A stretch of 64,000 nucleotides of DNA from Anaerolineales bacterium (GTDB lineage: Bacteria; Chloroflexota; Anaerolineae; Anaerolineales; UBA6663). Below are positions 36,597 through 45,953 of this stretch, one piece after another. The first letter of the stretch is position 1; each line of letters begins with the position of its first letter. The stretch lies in the NCBI GenBank assembly GCA_020850595.1, contig JADZEK010000105.1, positions 1-64,000 on the forward strand. Direction: 5' to 3'. The notes below the pieces were generated by a model. That model had not been told where the DNA came from, made no database searches, and saw only the letters and a list, made by a program, of their open reading frames with translations. A program made the translations under genes and the position numbers.

Positions 36597-37853
36597 TTAG
36601 TTGACCGAGATCGTAATCGGGGCCGACAAGGTTTCCCAGTCGCCGCCGTTGAGGCAGGTGGTAAAGTCGCTAAAGCACACTTGCATGCTCAGCCGCCAAC
36701 TGCCCGCGCTGGGCAGCCGCATACCGTCTTCCCATGGGCCGTTGCAGCGGTCGGTCGGGCCGACGCAGCCGGGGTCAATCCACAACAGGCCGCTAGCCGC
36801 GCCCTGGGCATCCCACGAGGTTTGGAACTGCGTGCCGCCGGTGGATTTGACGGCGATGACGCCCAGCACGCCATAGCTGATGGGCGCGGCGGTGGTGTTC
36901 TTGATCCACTCCACGAAGCACACGCGCTCGTTCACAGCGAAGCTCAAGCGCCCGCCGCACATCGTCAGTTGGCCGCTGACGCCGTGCGTGCCCGCGACTG
37001 GGCCAGGGGCGGGGTTGCTGGCGGGCTTGGGCGTGGGGCTGGGCGGCGGCGGGGGCGGGGCGGCGATGACGGGCAAGTCGGCGTCGTCGCCGGCGTAGGT
37101 CGCTACCTGCCCCGATACCCAGGCGCGGCCTTCCAGCGCCGAACCAAAATCTATGGCATACCAGGTGCGGGCGGCGTTCATGCCGATGACGGGCGCGGTG
37201 TCCCCCGCTTTAATGCCGCCGATCACGTCGTAGTTGGTGCCGGGGCCGCCGCGCACGTTGGCGCCCTGAATGATCGTGACCACGGTGTCATCCGCGGCCG
37301 GGGTTGACGAGCCGGCTGCGCCCGCCGTGCCGGTCGCAGCCGGGGCTGTGTTCGTGGCGGTTGGCGGCGCTTCAGTCGCCGTGGCGGTCGGCTGGGGGGT
37401 ATCCGTCGCCGTGGGCTGCGGCGTGGTGGTCGGGATCACCACCACCTGCGTCGGCAGGCTACTGGTGGTGGTGGTCGCTGTGACGCCGCCCACCTGAGCG
37501 GGCGCGGTCAGCCGCATGACGGCAAAGATGCCCAGCCCGAGCAGCACAATTCCCACCAAAACCAGGCCGAACACCGCCAGCAACATGCCCAGCGGCTGGC
37601 CACCCGAAGGCGGCGGAGCGCTGGGGCCGGACGGCGGTCCGGCGGGGGGCGCCGGCGGCGGCGGGTCGGGCGGCGCGGGCGGATTGATGAGCGTCTCGTC
37701 AGCGGCGGCAGCGGGCCGCCGCACAAGGGTGTCTTCCGCTACTGACGAGGCGTCTGGCGCCGGCGTCTGCATCGGCGCGGTGTCGGTCCCGGCCGGGCGC
37801 GTGACCGTGGGGTCAGACTCAGGAGCCGGCAGAGAGGGAACAGTGTCAGACAC
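36597..37853 (-). CDS. Membrane-anchored SH3b / Ig-like protein, longer paralogue
   Basis: 418 residues. A Pro-rich cytosolic N-terminus of about 90 residues, a membrane helix (about 88-113), a Thr stalk, an SH3b domain (about 185-260) with ANVRGGPGTNYDVIGGIKAG and RAWVSGQV, then a beta-sandwich with FAVNERVCFVEWIKNTTAAP and SWRLSMQVCFSD. It has the same order as the protein at 35632 apart from the cytosolic tail, so one arose by duplication. Four Cys or more in the outer domain suggest disulfides. Second gene of the operon; 17 nt separate it from the third. Confidence 0.78.
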   Translation of the reverse strand: MSDTVPSLPAPESDPTVTRPAGTDTAPMQTPAPDASSVAEDTLVRRPAAAADETLINPPAPPDPPPPAPPAGPPSGPSAPPPSGGQPLGMLLAVFGLVLVGIVLLGLGIFAVMRLTAPAQVGGVTATTTTSSLPTQVVVIPTTTPQPTATDTPQPTATATEAPPTATNTAPAATGTAGAAGSSTPAADDTVVTIIQGANVRGGPGTNYDVIGGIKAGDTAPVIGMNAARTWYAIDFGSALEGRAWVSGQVATYAGDDADLPVIAAPPPPPPSPTPKPASNPAPGPVAGTHGVSGQLTMCGGRLSFAVNERVCFVEWIKNTTAAPISYGVLGVIAVKSTGGTQFQTSWDAQGAASGLLWIDPGCVGPTDRCNGPWEDGMRLPSAGSWRLSMQVCFSDFTTCLNGGDWETLSAPITISVN

Positions 37854-37865
37854 GCCGCCTCGCCG

Positions 37866-40589
37866 CTAGTGGACCACCGCGCCCAGCGACGCACAGGCCG
37901 GGCAACTGCCATCGGGGCGAACGATGGCATAGCCCGCCTGTGGATCAACGCCGTACTGTGTGAAGTCCACGTTCCACACGATCATCAGGCGCACCTGGCC
38001 GCTGTTGCCGGCCAGGCTGGCGGCCTCGGCCAGCCACTGTGCTTGCTCGGCCAGCGAAGTCGTCGCGCCCCAGGCAAAGCCGCCCGGCAGCGCGCCGAAG
38101 CCCTCGGAGGTGAGGTAGCCCAACTCGGTGAAGCACACCGGGCGGGTGCCGCCGAACGCACCCCAGTAGGTATCTACCATCGGCCAGAAGTAATAGGAGT
38201 AGTGATAGCCGTTCAGGTTCGCGCCGGTCACATCATTGGGCGAGGTAGTGCCCTGGTTGAAGTGCGCGCCGATACAGTCCATGTAGTTCGCGGCCCCGGC
38301 GGCCGCCATCTCGCGCAGGTAGCGGTCGTCGTTGACCACCTTGCCAGGGAAGGCCCCCTCCGCGCCGGTCGGCGCCGGGCCGCCGCTGATGACCAGGGTG
38401 CCGCCATTGGCGGCTTTGATGGCATTATAGGCCTTCGCCAGTAACTGCGTATACGTGGCGGCGTTGATCTGGCCTTCCGGCCATTCGTGCTCGATGTTCG
38501 GCTCGTTCCAGACCTCAATGGCGTCGGCGCCAGCCGCCGCCAGCCCAGCCACCCACCCGGCGTACTCATCCATGTAGGCCGGGTCGGTCACGCGGGCCTT
38601 ATCGCCGATGACACTCAAGAGCACCTTGAAGCCCGCGCCATGCGCCGCGGCGATGTAGTCTGCGCCGCCGCCGCGCACCTGGAACTTGACCCACTTCATG
38701 CCGGCCTGCTGCATCTGGGCCGGGTGGCCGATGACCCCCGGCACCTGCCCGCCCAGCTCGAATGTGCCCGCGCCAATGGGTGGGGGCGGCACGAACACCC
38801 CGCCGCCGCCGTCGTCGGGCGGCGTGGTCGGCGCGGCCGTGGCCTGGCCGGGGGCGGTGGTGGCTGGCGGCTCTTGAACGCTGCCGCCGCCCTGGGTCGC
38901 GGTCGCCGTCGGCGTGCTGGTCGGCGTCGGGGTAGAGGTGATGGCCGCGATCTGCACGGCCACCGAACCCAGGTCGTTGGCCTCGCCGGGCTGCAACTGC
39001 GCGCTGAACTGGTAGCTGCCCGGTCCCGGGGCCACGTACACATACGGCTGGCCGGGTTGGGCGGTCGCCAGCGCCACGATGCCGCCCGCGTTGCGCACCG
39101 TCCACAGCAACTCGGCGTGCGCCGTCACGGCGGCGTCCATGGCCGCTTTGTATTGCGTCACGGCATTCACCAGCCCGGCCGGCACACCGCTCGCCGCCAG
39201 CCCGGCCACGGCCACGCCGCCCAACTGATAGTGCTCTGCCAGCAGCAGGCGCTGGCGCAAGGTGTCGGAGGTTGTCAGCCACACGGTGCGCGCCTGCCCG
39301 TCGCCGTCGGTATAGCCATAGCTGGCCGCGAAGGCCAGCGGGTCATAGGCCAGCGTCTGCACACCGCCGGAGAGCTTCACGGTGATGGGCTTACCCGGCT
39401 CCAGCGCTTCGGCGTCGGCTAGCGTCACCGCGCCCAGCGGGGCCAGCGCGGCCGCCTGGTCAATCAGGCTAAACACGCCGCCCGCGCTCTCCACGCTCAG
39501 GGCTGTCGTCAGCAGGCGCAGGCGGCCGCGCGGCACCTCGCCCACCGCCCAGGCCAGCAGCGCCTCGACCTGCCCGTTGCCAAAGGCCGTGGGGTCGTCG
39601 CCGGCGGCGATGAGCAGCGAGTCGGCCGCCATGCCCAGGGCGCGCCAGTCGTAGGCCCCGGTCTGAAAGGCGTCGCCAGAGGCCGCGGGCCACGGCACTT
39701 GAACAAAGAGGCCCTTGCCCTGCGTGCGCAGTTGCGCGCCCAGGTCGGACGCCAGTTGGGCATAGGCCGGGCCGCTCTCAGGGGCCAGGCCCTCAAAGTC
39801 GAGCGCCACGCCGTCGTAGCCTTCACCCACGACAAAACCCACCACGTTTTGCAGGAAAGCGCCGGTGGCGGCCGGGGCGGCTAGCAGCGCCGCCAGCCCG
39901 GCGGCGTCGCCGCGCACCAGCGGGTAGACCGCGTATTGCCCATCGAGCGGCACGCCGGGCAGTTGGCCGCCAAGTGCGCCGTCGGCCTGGGCCAGCACGC
40001 CGCCCAGCAACACAGCGTTCACGGCATCGGTCACGGCGGGTGTGAGGGCCTGCCCCGGTTCCAGGATGGTCAGGGCCAGCGGCGGCAGCGGGACGTTGGC
40101 GAACAGCGCCAACGCGCTCGGCGGCTGCGTGACCACGGCCACCAGTTGGCCGCCACGCGCTTGGGCTGGCAGGAACGACCAGGCCGCGCCGTCCCAGGCA
40201 TATAGGTCTAGCCGGCGCGCGTCGGCGCCGGCCGGCACCACCACCGAGAGGAACAACTGCTCGGGCAAAGCGCCCTGGGTTTTGATGTCAAAGACGGGGC
40301 TGAGGAGCTGCAAGTAGGCGGGCAGCGCGCTCTGGGCGGCGGCCCAGGCTTCGCCGGCCGCGCCGCCGGCAAAATCGGCCGCGGGCACCGCCGTGAGCTG
40401 CACGCCAAAGCCGTCGGGCAGACCGGCCGGGTTCGCACTGACGGTCAAGCCGTCAGCCAGCTCGGCCACCGGGTCATCACTGGTCAGCGGCCGATAGTCG
40501 CCGCCGCCGCCACCGCAGGCCGCCGCGAAGAGGGCCAACACCAGGGTCAGATGGGCGAAACGAGCCACAGGACGTTTCGAAAGAGACAT
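37866..40589 (-). CDS. Lipoprotein with GH18-like and GH-A-like catalytic domains
   Basis: 907 residues from ATG 40589, preceded by GGAGG at 11 nt; the frame is open upstream through a terminator. Lipobox FAAAC (C25). Residues about 180-510 resemble GH18 (spore-cortex/chitinase type): GFVVGEGYDGVALDFEGL holds the DxxxDxE motif, with E near 266, and FVQVPWPA and the later LTLADAEALEPG-like turn are as in that fold. An Ig-like segment and a Thr stalk (about 520-640) lead to a TIM barrel matching the two downstream hydrolases: acid/base in IEVWNEPN (E696) and nucleophile in FTELGY (E822). First gene of the operon, 12 nt before the SH3b gene. Confidence 0.8.
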   Translation of the reverse strand: MSLSKRPVARFAHLTLVLALFAAACGGGGGDYRPLTSDDPVAELADGLTVSANPAGLPDGFGVQLTAVPAADFAGGAAGEAWAAAQSALPAYLQLLSPVFDIKTQGALPEQLFLSVVVPAGADARRLDLYAWDGAAWSFLPAQARGGQLVAVVTQPPSALALFANVPLPPLALTILEPGQALTPAVTDAVNAVLLGGVLAQADGALGGQLPGVPLDGQYAVYPLVRGDAAGLAALLAAPAATGAFLQNVVGFVVGEGYDGVALDFEGLAPESGPAYAQLASDLGAQLRTQGKGLFVQVPWPAASGDAFQTGAYDWRALGMAADSLLIAAGDDPTAFGNGQVEALLAWAVGEVPRGRLRLLTTALSVESAGGVFSLIDQAAALAPLGAVTLADAEALEPGKPITVKLSGGVQTLAYDPLAFAASYGYTDGDGQARTVWLTTSDTLRQRLLLAEHYQLGGVAVAGLAASGVPAGLVNAVTQYKAAMDAAVTAHAELLWTVRNAGGIVALATAQPGQPYVYVAPGPGSYQFSAQLQPGEANDLGSVAVQIAAITSTPTPTSTPTATATQGGGSVQEPPATTAPGQATAAPTTPPDDGGGGVFVPPPPIGAGTFELGGQVPGVIGHPAQMQQAGMKWVKFQVRGGGADYIAAAHGAGFKVLLSVIGDKARVTDPAYMDEYAGWVAGLAAAGADAIEVWNEPNIEHEWPEGQINAATYTQLLAKAYNAIKAANGGTLVISGGPAPTGAEGAFPGKVVNDDRYLREMAAAGAANYMDCIGAHFNQGTTSPNDVTGANLNGYHYSYYFWPMVDTYWGAFGGTRPVCFTELGYLTSEGFGALPGGFAWGATTSLAEQAQWLAEAASLAGNSGQVRLMIVWNVDFTQYGVDPQAGYAIVRPDGSCPACASLGAVVH

Positions 40590-40640
40590 GCGCCGCCAAA
40601 CCTCCACAGGCAAACCCCTGCCAGTTGCGTCCGCTGGGCT

Positions 40641-40672
40641 AAACAAAAGGGCGGCTCGACTGCTAGCCGCCC
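40641..40672 (-). terminator. Terminator-like hairpin in the leader of the glycosidase operon
   Basis: On the minus strand AGGGCGGCT-type stem 40665-40672 with 40649-40656 (8 bp, 8-nt loop) is followed by TTTTGTTT. Just upstream CCCCG-TGAT-CGGGG forms a competing hairpin that shares its last Gs. It lies about 52 nt before the ATG at 40589 and after the predicted transcript start. Confidence 0.65.
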
Positions 40673-40755
40673 CGATCACGGGGGTTGGCCCCGCCCATGC
40701 ACGCCGCCATGCTTAACTGCCGCCGCCGCTGCATCTGACTGCCCGGACGGGCCGA

Positions 40756-40784
40756 ATGATAACAAGGATTCAGACCGGCGACAA
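40756..40784 (-). promoter_or_regulatory. Promoter of the surface-glycosidase operon
   Basis: On the minus strand TTGTCG (40779-40784), 17-nt spacer, TATCAT (40756-40761). Predicted leader of about 160 nt before the ATG at 40589. Confidence 0.6.
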
Positions 40785-40860
40785 GGGAATCAACGCTGAA
40801 CATTATGTCTTACTACCCGAAACGCCGCGGATTATGCGACCCAGGCCCGCACGACGGGAC

Positions 40861-41877
40861 TTATGGCCCAGGCGTCGCTTCCGGCGTGGCCGCGCCCGCG
40901 GTGGCTTCTCCCGGTGTCGCCAGCGGGTCGGGTGTGGGGGTCTGGGCGCAGGCGGTCTGCGCGTCGGCCAACTTAGCGGCCACATCCGCGTCGTCGGCCA
41001 CCAACGCCTGCGCCTGGGTGTACCGGTCGGCGGCCCCGCAGTAATCGCCGGCGGCTGCCAACTGCCCGGCGTAGTTCACCTCCGCCCGGTACAAGCGCGC
41101 CGAGGTGTCGTGGAAGTAGGGCGCGATCAGGTACAACTGCTGAAGGATTTCGGTGGCCTGCTGCCAGTTCAGGCCCCAATAGCTGAGCGCCGCCAGGTAG
41201 AGCCGCGCATAGGCGCGATAGTTGAGGGCCTCGGTATCCAGCGGCCCGATCTTTTCGGCCTGGTCAATGTCGGCCATGCCGCCTTCCAGTTCATCGCCCA
41301 AGATGCGGGCAAGGCCGCGGTTGCGCAGCGCCACGAACAGCATCTCGTTGACCGGCGCGGGCTGGTAGAGCGGGTCTACCACGCGCAGGTGGTTTAGCTG
41401 GCTGATGGTGGTATCCCAATCGCTCACGGCGTAGGCGGCTTGCGCGGAGGCGAAGATGTCGGCCGCCTGGGTGCTGGTGAGCGCCGTCGTAGCAGTCGGC
41501 GTCGGGCTGGGCGTGCTCAGGGGGCGAGGGGTCGCGGTCGGGGTGGCGCTAAACGCCTGGCGCGCCTCGGCCAGCTTCTGGCCGGCGTCGCGATAGGTTG
41601 GGTCGAGGCGCACAATGTATTCGAAGCGCGCAATCGCCACCTCGTTGCGCCCGGCGGCCAGGTCTTGCAGCCCCAGGTCGTATTGCAGGGCCAGGTCAGC
41701 GGCCTGGGTGGCTTCAAACTGGCTTTGGCGCTGGGCTAGCCCGGCCTGATAGCCGGCGTAGGCCGCCCCAGCCAGCACGACGAGCAGCAGCCCCACGACG
41801 GCCAGGCCGATGAGCGACAGCCGCCGGCCGAGCGGCAGGGCCGCGGGAGTAGGGTTGGTGTCTTCCAGGTTGGTCAT
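40861..41877 (-). CDS. TPR-like membrane protein
   Basis: 338 residues from ATG 41877; the frame continues upstream without a start signal. A membrane helix at about 20-45, a TPR unit (55-90, AADLALQYDLGLQDLAAGRN), a Thr/Pro linker (about 93-115), then three or four further helical repeats (SQLNHLRVVDPLYQP, GGMADIDQAEKIGPLD, EILQQLYLIAPYFHD, GAADRYTQAQALVADD) and a Thr/Pro/Ala tail. No enzyme motif. It is transcribed away from the TPR gene at 42065; TATAAT at 41935-41940 serves as its -10 box. Confidence 0.72.
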   Translation of the reverse strand: MTNLEDTNPTPAALPLGRRLSLIGLAVVGLLLVVLAGAAYAGYQAGLAQRQSQFEATQAADLALQYDLGLQDLAAGRNEVAIARFEYIVRLDPTYRDAGQKLAEARQAFSATPTATPRPLSTPSPTPTATTALTSTQAADIFASAQAAYAVSDWDTTISQLNHLRVVDPLYQPAPVNEMLFVALRNRGLARILGDELEGGMADIDQAEKIGPLDTEALNYRAYARLYLAALSYWGLNWQQATEILQQLYLIAPYFHDTSARLYRAEVNYAGQLAAAGDYCGAADRYTQAQALVADDADVAAKLADAQTACAQTPTPDPLATPGEATAGAATPEATPGP

Positions 41878-41934
41878 GTTCCGTGCCAATCGACCCGCGC
41901 AGGCCAGCAAAGCCGGCGCGAGCACAACCCGGTC

Positions 41935-41940
41935 ATTATA
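41935..41940 (-). promoter_or_regulatory. -10 box of the TPR-like gene
   Basis: TATAAT on the minus strand, 57 nt upstream of the ATG at 41877. No good -35 box was found. Confidence 0.45.
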
Positions 41941-42006
41941 GCGTATCGGAAATGGCCCATAATCTAACGAGTTCCCTGCGATGAGCAAGCGTTCACCCTT
42001 TTTTCC

Positions 42007-42036
42007 TTGACCAGCCCGCGAACGGGGTGGTAAGAT
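42007..42036 (+). promoter_or_regulatory. Promoter of the TPR gene at 42065
   Basis: TTGACC (42007-42012), 18-nt spacer, TAAGAT (42031-42036). Confidence 0.6.
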
Positions 42037-42064
42037 CGCCTATTGGAATTGATGTCGTAGACGA

Positions 42065-43555
42065 ATGTACCTGCAAGGCCGTTCCCTCAAGCTTCGCCGC
42101 AAAGGGCGCCGCTCTGACCCGCGCCGCGTGCTGCTGCTCATCATGCTAATCGGGGCCGGGCTGTTGCTGGTCTCGCTGCGCCATCAGGGCGTGGTGCGCC
42201 CGCTGTTCGAGGCCACCGCCGCCCCCACGCGCTTCCCCGAAACCTACGCCAACGAAGGGCAGGCCTGGTTTGCCGCCGGCAAGCTCAAAGAAGCTATCGC
42301 CGCCTACGACCAGGCCACTCGGGCCGACCCCAAGAACCTGGATTACTGGGTCGCCAAGTCGCGGATAGAGATTTACGCCGAGAAATACGAAGACGCACTG
42401 GCTTCCGCCGAATGGGCCGTGCTGGTGGCCCCGAACGACGCCAAGAGCAAGACCGCCCTGGCCTGGGCGCTCGACTGGAACGTCGTCTGGGGCTGCCGCT
42501 GCAAGAACCTGTCGGAGGCCGAGGCCGCCATCGTGACCGCCGTCGCGCTCGACAGCAACTACGCTCCGGCCCATGCCGTCTACTCAGAGATCCTCAACGA
42601 CGGCCAGAAATGGACGCAGGCCTTCCAGGAAGCCGAGACCGCCTTGCGCCTCGACCCCAACCTGCTCGAGTCGCACCGGGCTATGGCCTACTCCTACGAG
42701 AACATCGGCCAATACGAAGACGCGATCGCCAGTTACAAGAACGCCCTCAAGTTCAACCCGAACCTGATCGGGCTGTACATCTCGCTGGGGCTTAACTACC
42801 GGGTGCTGGGCGACATTGACCAGGCCATTTTCTACTTCAGCAAGGCCAGCGCTATTGACCCGCAGAACGTGCAGCCTTACCTGTACCTGAGCCGCACCCA
42901 CTATCAGAACGACGAGTTGGGCACGGCGGTGCAATACCTAGAACAGGCGCTGAATCTCGAGCCGGCCGACCCCGACATCCACGGCCGCCTGGGACTGATC
43001 TTCTTCAAGCGCCGCAATTACGAGGGCGCCTTGCCGGAACTGGCGCTGGCGGTGCTGGGCGGCACCGTGGACGCACAGGGCAACCCCCTGACCCTGGCCA
43101 GCGGCGTTCCGGTGCTGGACGTCAACGGCACGCCGGTGGCCGCGCCGACGAACAGCCCGGTGCTACAAGTGCCGCCCAAGCCGCTCAATGACGCGGCCTC
43201 GCTAGAGTATTACTACACCTACGGTAACCTACTGGCCTACCTTAAGAAGTGCGCGCCCAACGAGGCCCCGCGTTTCTTGCAGCTCGCCCTGAACTATGAC
43301 CCCGATAACCCGACCGTCCTGGGCAGCTATGAAGAGAGCATGGCGATCTGCAACGGTGAGCTGACCGTAGACGAAGCTCAAAACGGCACGGCCACGCCAG
43401 AGGGCGGCCCCACGACTACCCGCCCGGCCCCTGTGGCGACCGAACCGCCGTCCACCGAGCCGCCGGCGACGGAAGCGCCCGTGAACGACGCGCCCACGAC
43501 CGAAGCGCCCGCGACGGAAACGCCGCCCGAAGCCGAAATTACCCCGACTCCGTAG
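42065..43555 (+). CDS. TPR-repeat membrane protein
   Basis: 496 residues. A Lys/Arg-rich start and one membrane helix (about 20-40) orient the rest outside. At least seven TPR units run from about 60 to 330: KLKEAIAAYDQATRADPKN, KYEDALASAEWAVLVAPND, QYEDAIASYKNALKFNPN, DIDQAIFYFSKASAIDPQN, ELGTAVQYLEQALNLEPAD are clear. A late segment with two Cys and a long Thr/Pro/Glu tail (from about 445) follow. It is probably a scaffold in the envelope. Divergent from the TPR-like gene at 41877; the two resemble each other in layout only. Confidence 0.8.
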   Translation: MYLQGRSLKLRRKGRRSDPRRVLLLIMLIGAGLLLVSLRHQGVVRPLFEATAAPTRFPETYANEGQAWFAAGKLKEAIAAYDQATRADPKNLDYWVAKSRIEIYAEKYEDALASAEWAVLVAPNDAKSKTALAWALDWNVVWGCRCKNLSEAEAAIVTAVALDSNYAPAHAVYSEILNDGQKWTQAFQEAETALRLDPNLLESHRAMAYSYENIGQYEDAIASYKNALKFNPNLIGLYISLGLNYRVLGDIDQAIFYFSKASAIDPQNVQPYLYLSRTHYQNDELGTAVQYLEQALNLEPADPDIHGRLGLIFFKRRNYEGALPELALAVLGGTVDAQGNPLTLASGVPVLDVNGTPVAAPTNSPVLQVPPKPLNDAASLEYYYTYGNLLAYLKKCAPNEAPRFLQLALNYDPDNPTVLGSYEESMAICNGELTVDEAQNGTATPEGGPTTTRPAPVATEPPSTEPPATEAPVNDAPTTEAPATETPPEAEITPTP

Positions 43556-43558
43556 GAT

Positions 43559-43585
43559 TTAGCACTCTCCCCGTTCGTCTGCAAA
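43559..43585 (+). promoter_or_regulatory. Second, degenerate CIRCE element
   Basis: TTAGCACTC, nine bases, then GTCTGCAAA, which matches GAGTGCTAA at 6 of 9 positions (15 of 18 over both arms). It lies upstream of the -35 box, 74 bp centre to centre from the perfect copy. Confidence 0.5.
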
Positions 43586-43592
43586 TTTGGGC

Positions 43593-43621
43593 TTGACTCC
43601 GTCCGCTGGTTGCGGTAATAT
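43593..43621 (+). promoter_or_regulatory. groES-groEL promoter
   Basis: TTGACT (43593-43598), 17-nt spacer, TAATAT (43616-43621), immediately before the CIRCE operator. Confidence 0.75.
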
Positions 43622-43632
43622 CGGGCTACACG

Positions 43633-43659
43633 TTAGCACTCTCCGTTTGCGAGTGCTAA
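43633..43659 (+). promoter_or_regulatory. CIRCE operator (HrcA site)
   Basis: Perfect TTAGCACTC-N9-GAGTGCTAA, at the expected position just after the -10 box. HrcA is the known repressor at this element; its gene is not in the window. Confidence 0.97.
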
Positions 43660-43722
43660 CGCGCATTCTTGTCTGGGCAATTACAACCTTGGTTCACTCA
43701 ACCCATTAGGAGGTTCGCAGCT

Positions 43723-44043
43723 ATGGCAATCAAACTCAAGCCCCTTGGAGACCGCGTGGTCGTCGAGCCGGTGGAGCAGGAAGAGACGACGGCCAGCGGC
43801 CTGGTGCTGCCCGAGACCGCGAAGGAAAAGCCCCAGAAGGGTGTCATCGTGGCCGCCGGGCCGGGCGCGCGCGACGATGACGGCAAGCGCGTTGGGCTGG
43901 ATGTCGCCGAGGGCGACATGGTGTTGTTCGCCAAGTACGCCGGCACGGAGTTCAAGATTGACGGCAAGAAGCTCTTGATCCTCAAGGAGAGCGACCTGCT
44001 GGCGATCGTGGACAGCGACGACAACAACAAGAAGAAGAAGTAA
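43723..44043 (+). CDS. groES: Co-chaperonin GroES
   Basis: 106 residues from ATG 43723, preceded by TTAGGAGGT. It forms the lid of the GroEL folding chamber. Typical sequence: [19 protein letters not shown] with the mobile loop [34 protein letters not shown] and [22 protein letters not shown]. The C-terminus carries an unusual extension ending in five Lys after two Asn. First gene of groES-groEL under CIRCE control; groEL starts 45 nt after its stop. Confidence 0.97.
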   Translation: MAIKLKPLGDRVVVEPVEQEETTASGLVLPETAKEKPQKGVIVAAGPGARDDDGKRVGLDVAEGDMVLFAKYAGTEFKIDGKKLLILKESDLLAIVDSDDNNKKKK

Positions 44044-44088
44044 CTCTCCCAGCCCCCTTTTAGCGGATATTTCTAAGGAGCAGCAACG

Positions 44089-45732
<1,644 letters not shown>

Positions 45733-45790
45733 GCCCAGCGGCAGCAGCATCCCCAGCGCCTCCGCGCTGAGCGAGAGTCTCTCAAGGAAC

Positions 45791-45825
45791 AAGCCGGCCC
45801 TTCGCAAGAGGGGCCGGCTTGGTTT
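45791..45825 (+). terminator. groEL terminator
   Basis: AAGCCGGCCC (45791-45800) pairs perfectly with 45811-45820, then GGTTT. Confidence 0.8.
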
Positions 45826-45953
45826 AACCGGCCGGAACGCCGCAGCCGCCAGAGCGCCGGCCGGTTGCGGCCGCAGGCCCTATCTGTGCTACACTCGCAG
45901 ACACGCACGAGCGTCGGCGTTTAACGCGCTCCCGGCCGGAGTTAACTCACCCG

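Noticed and set aside
40590..40760. Cyclic di-GMP riboswitch (GEMM type) before the glycosidase operon
   Set aside because: The conserved core around the ligand site is not present in the leader.
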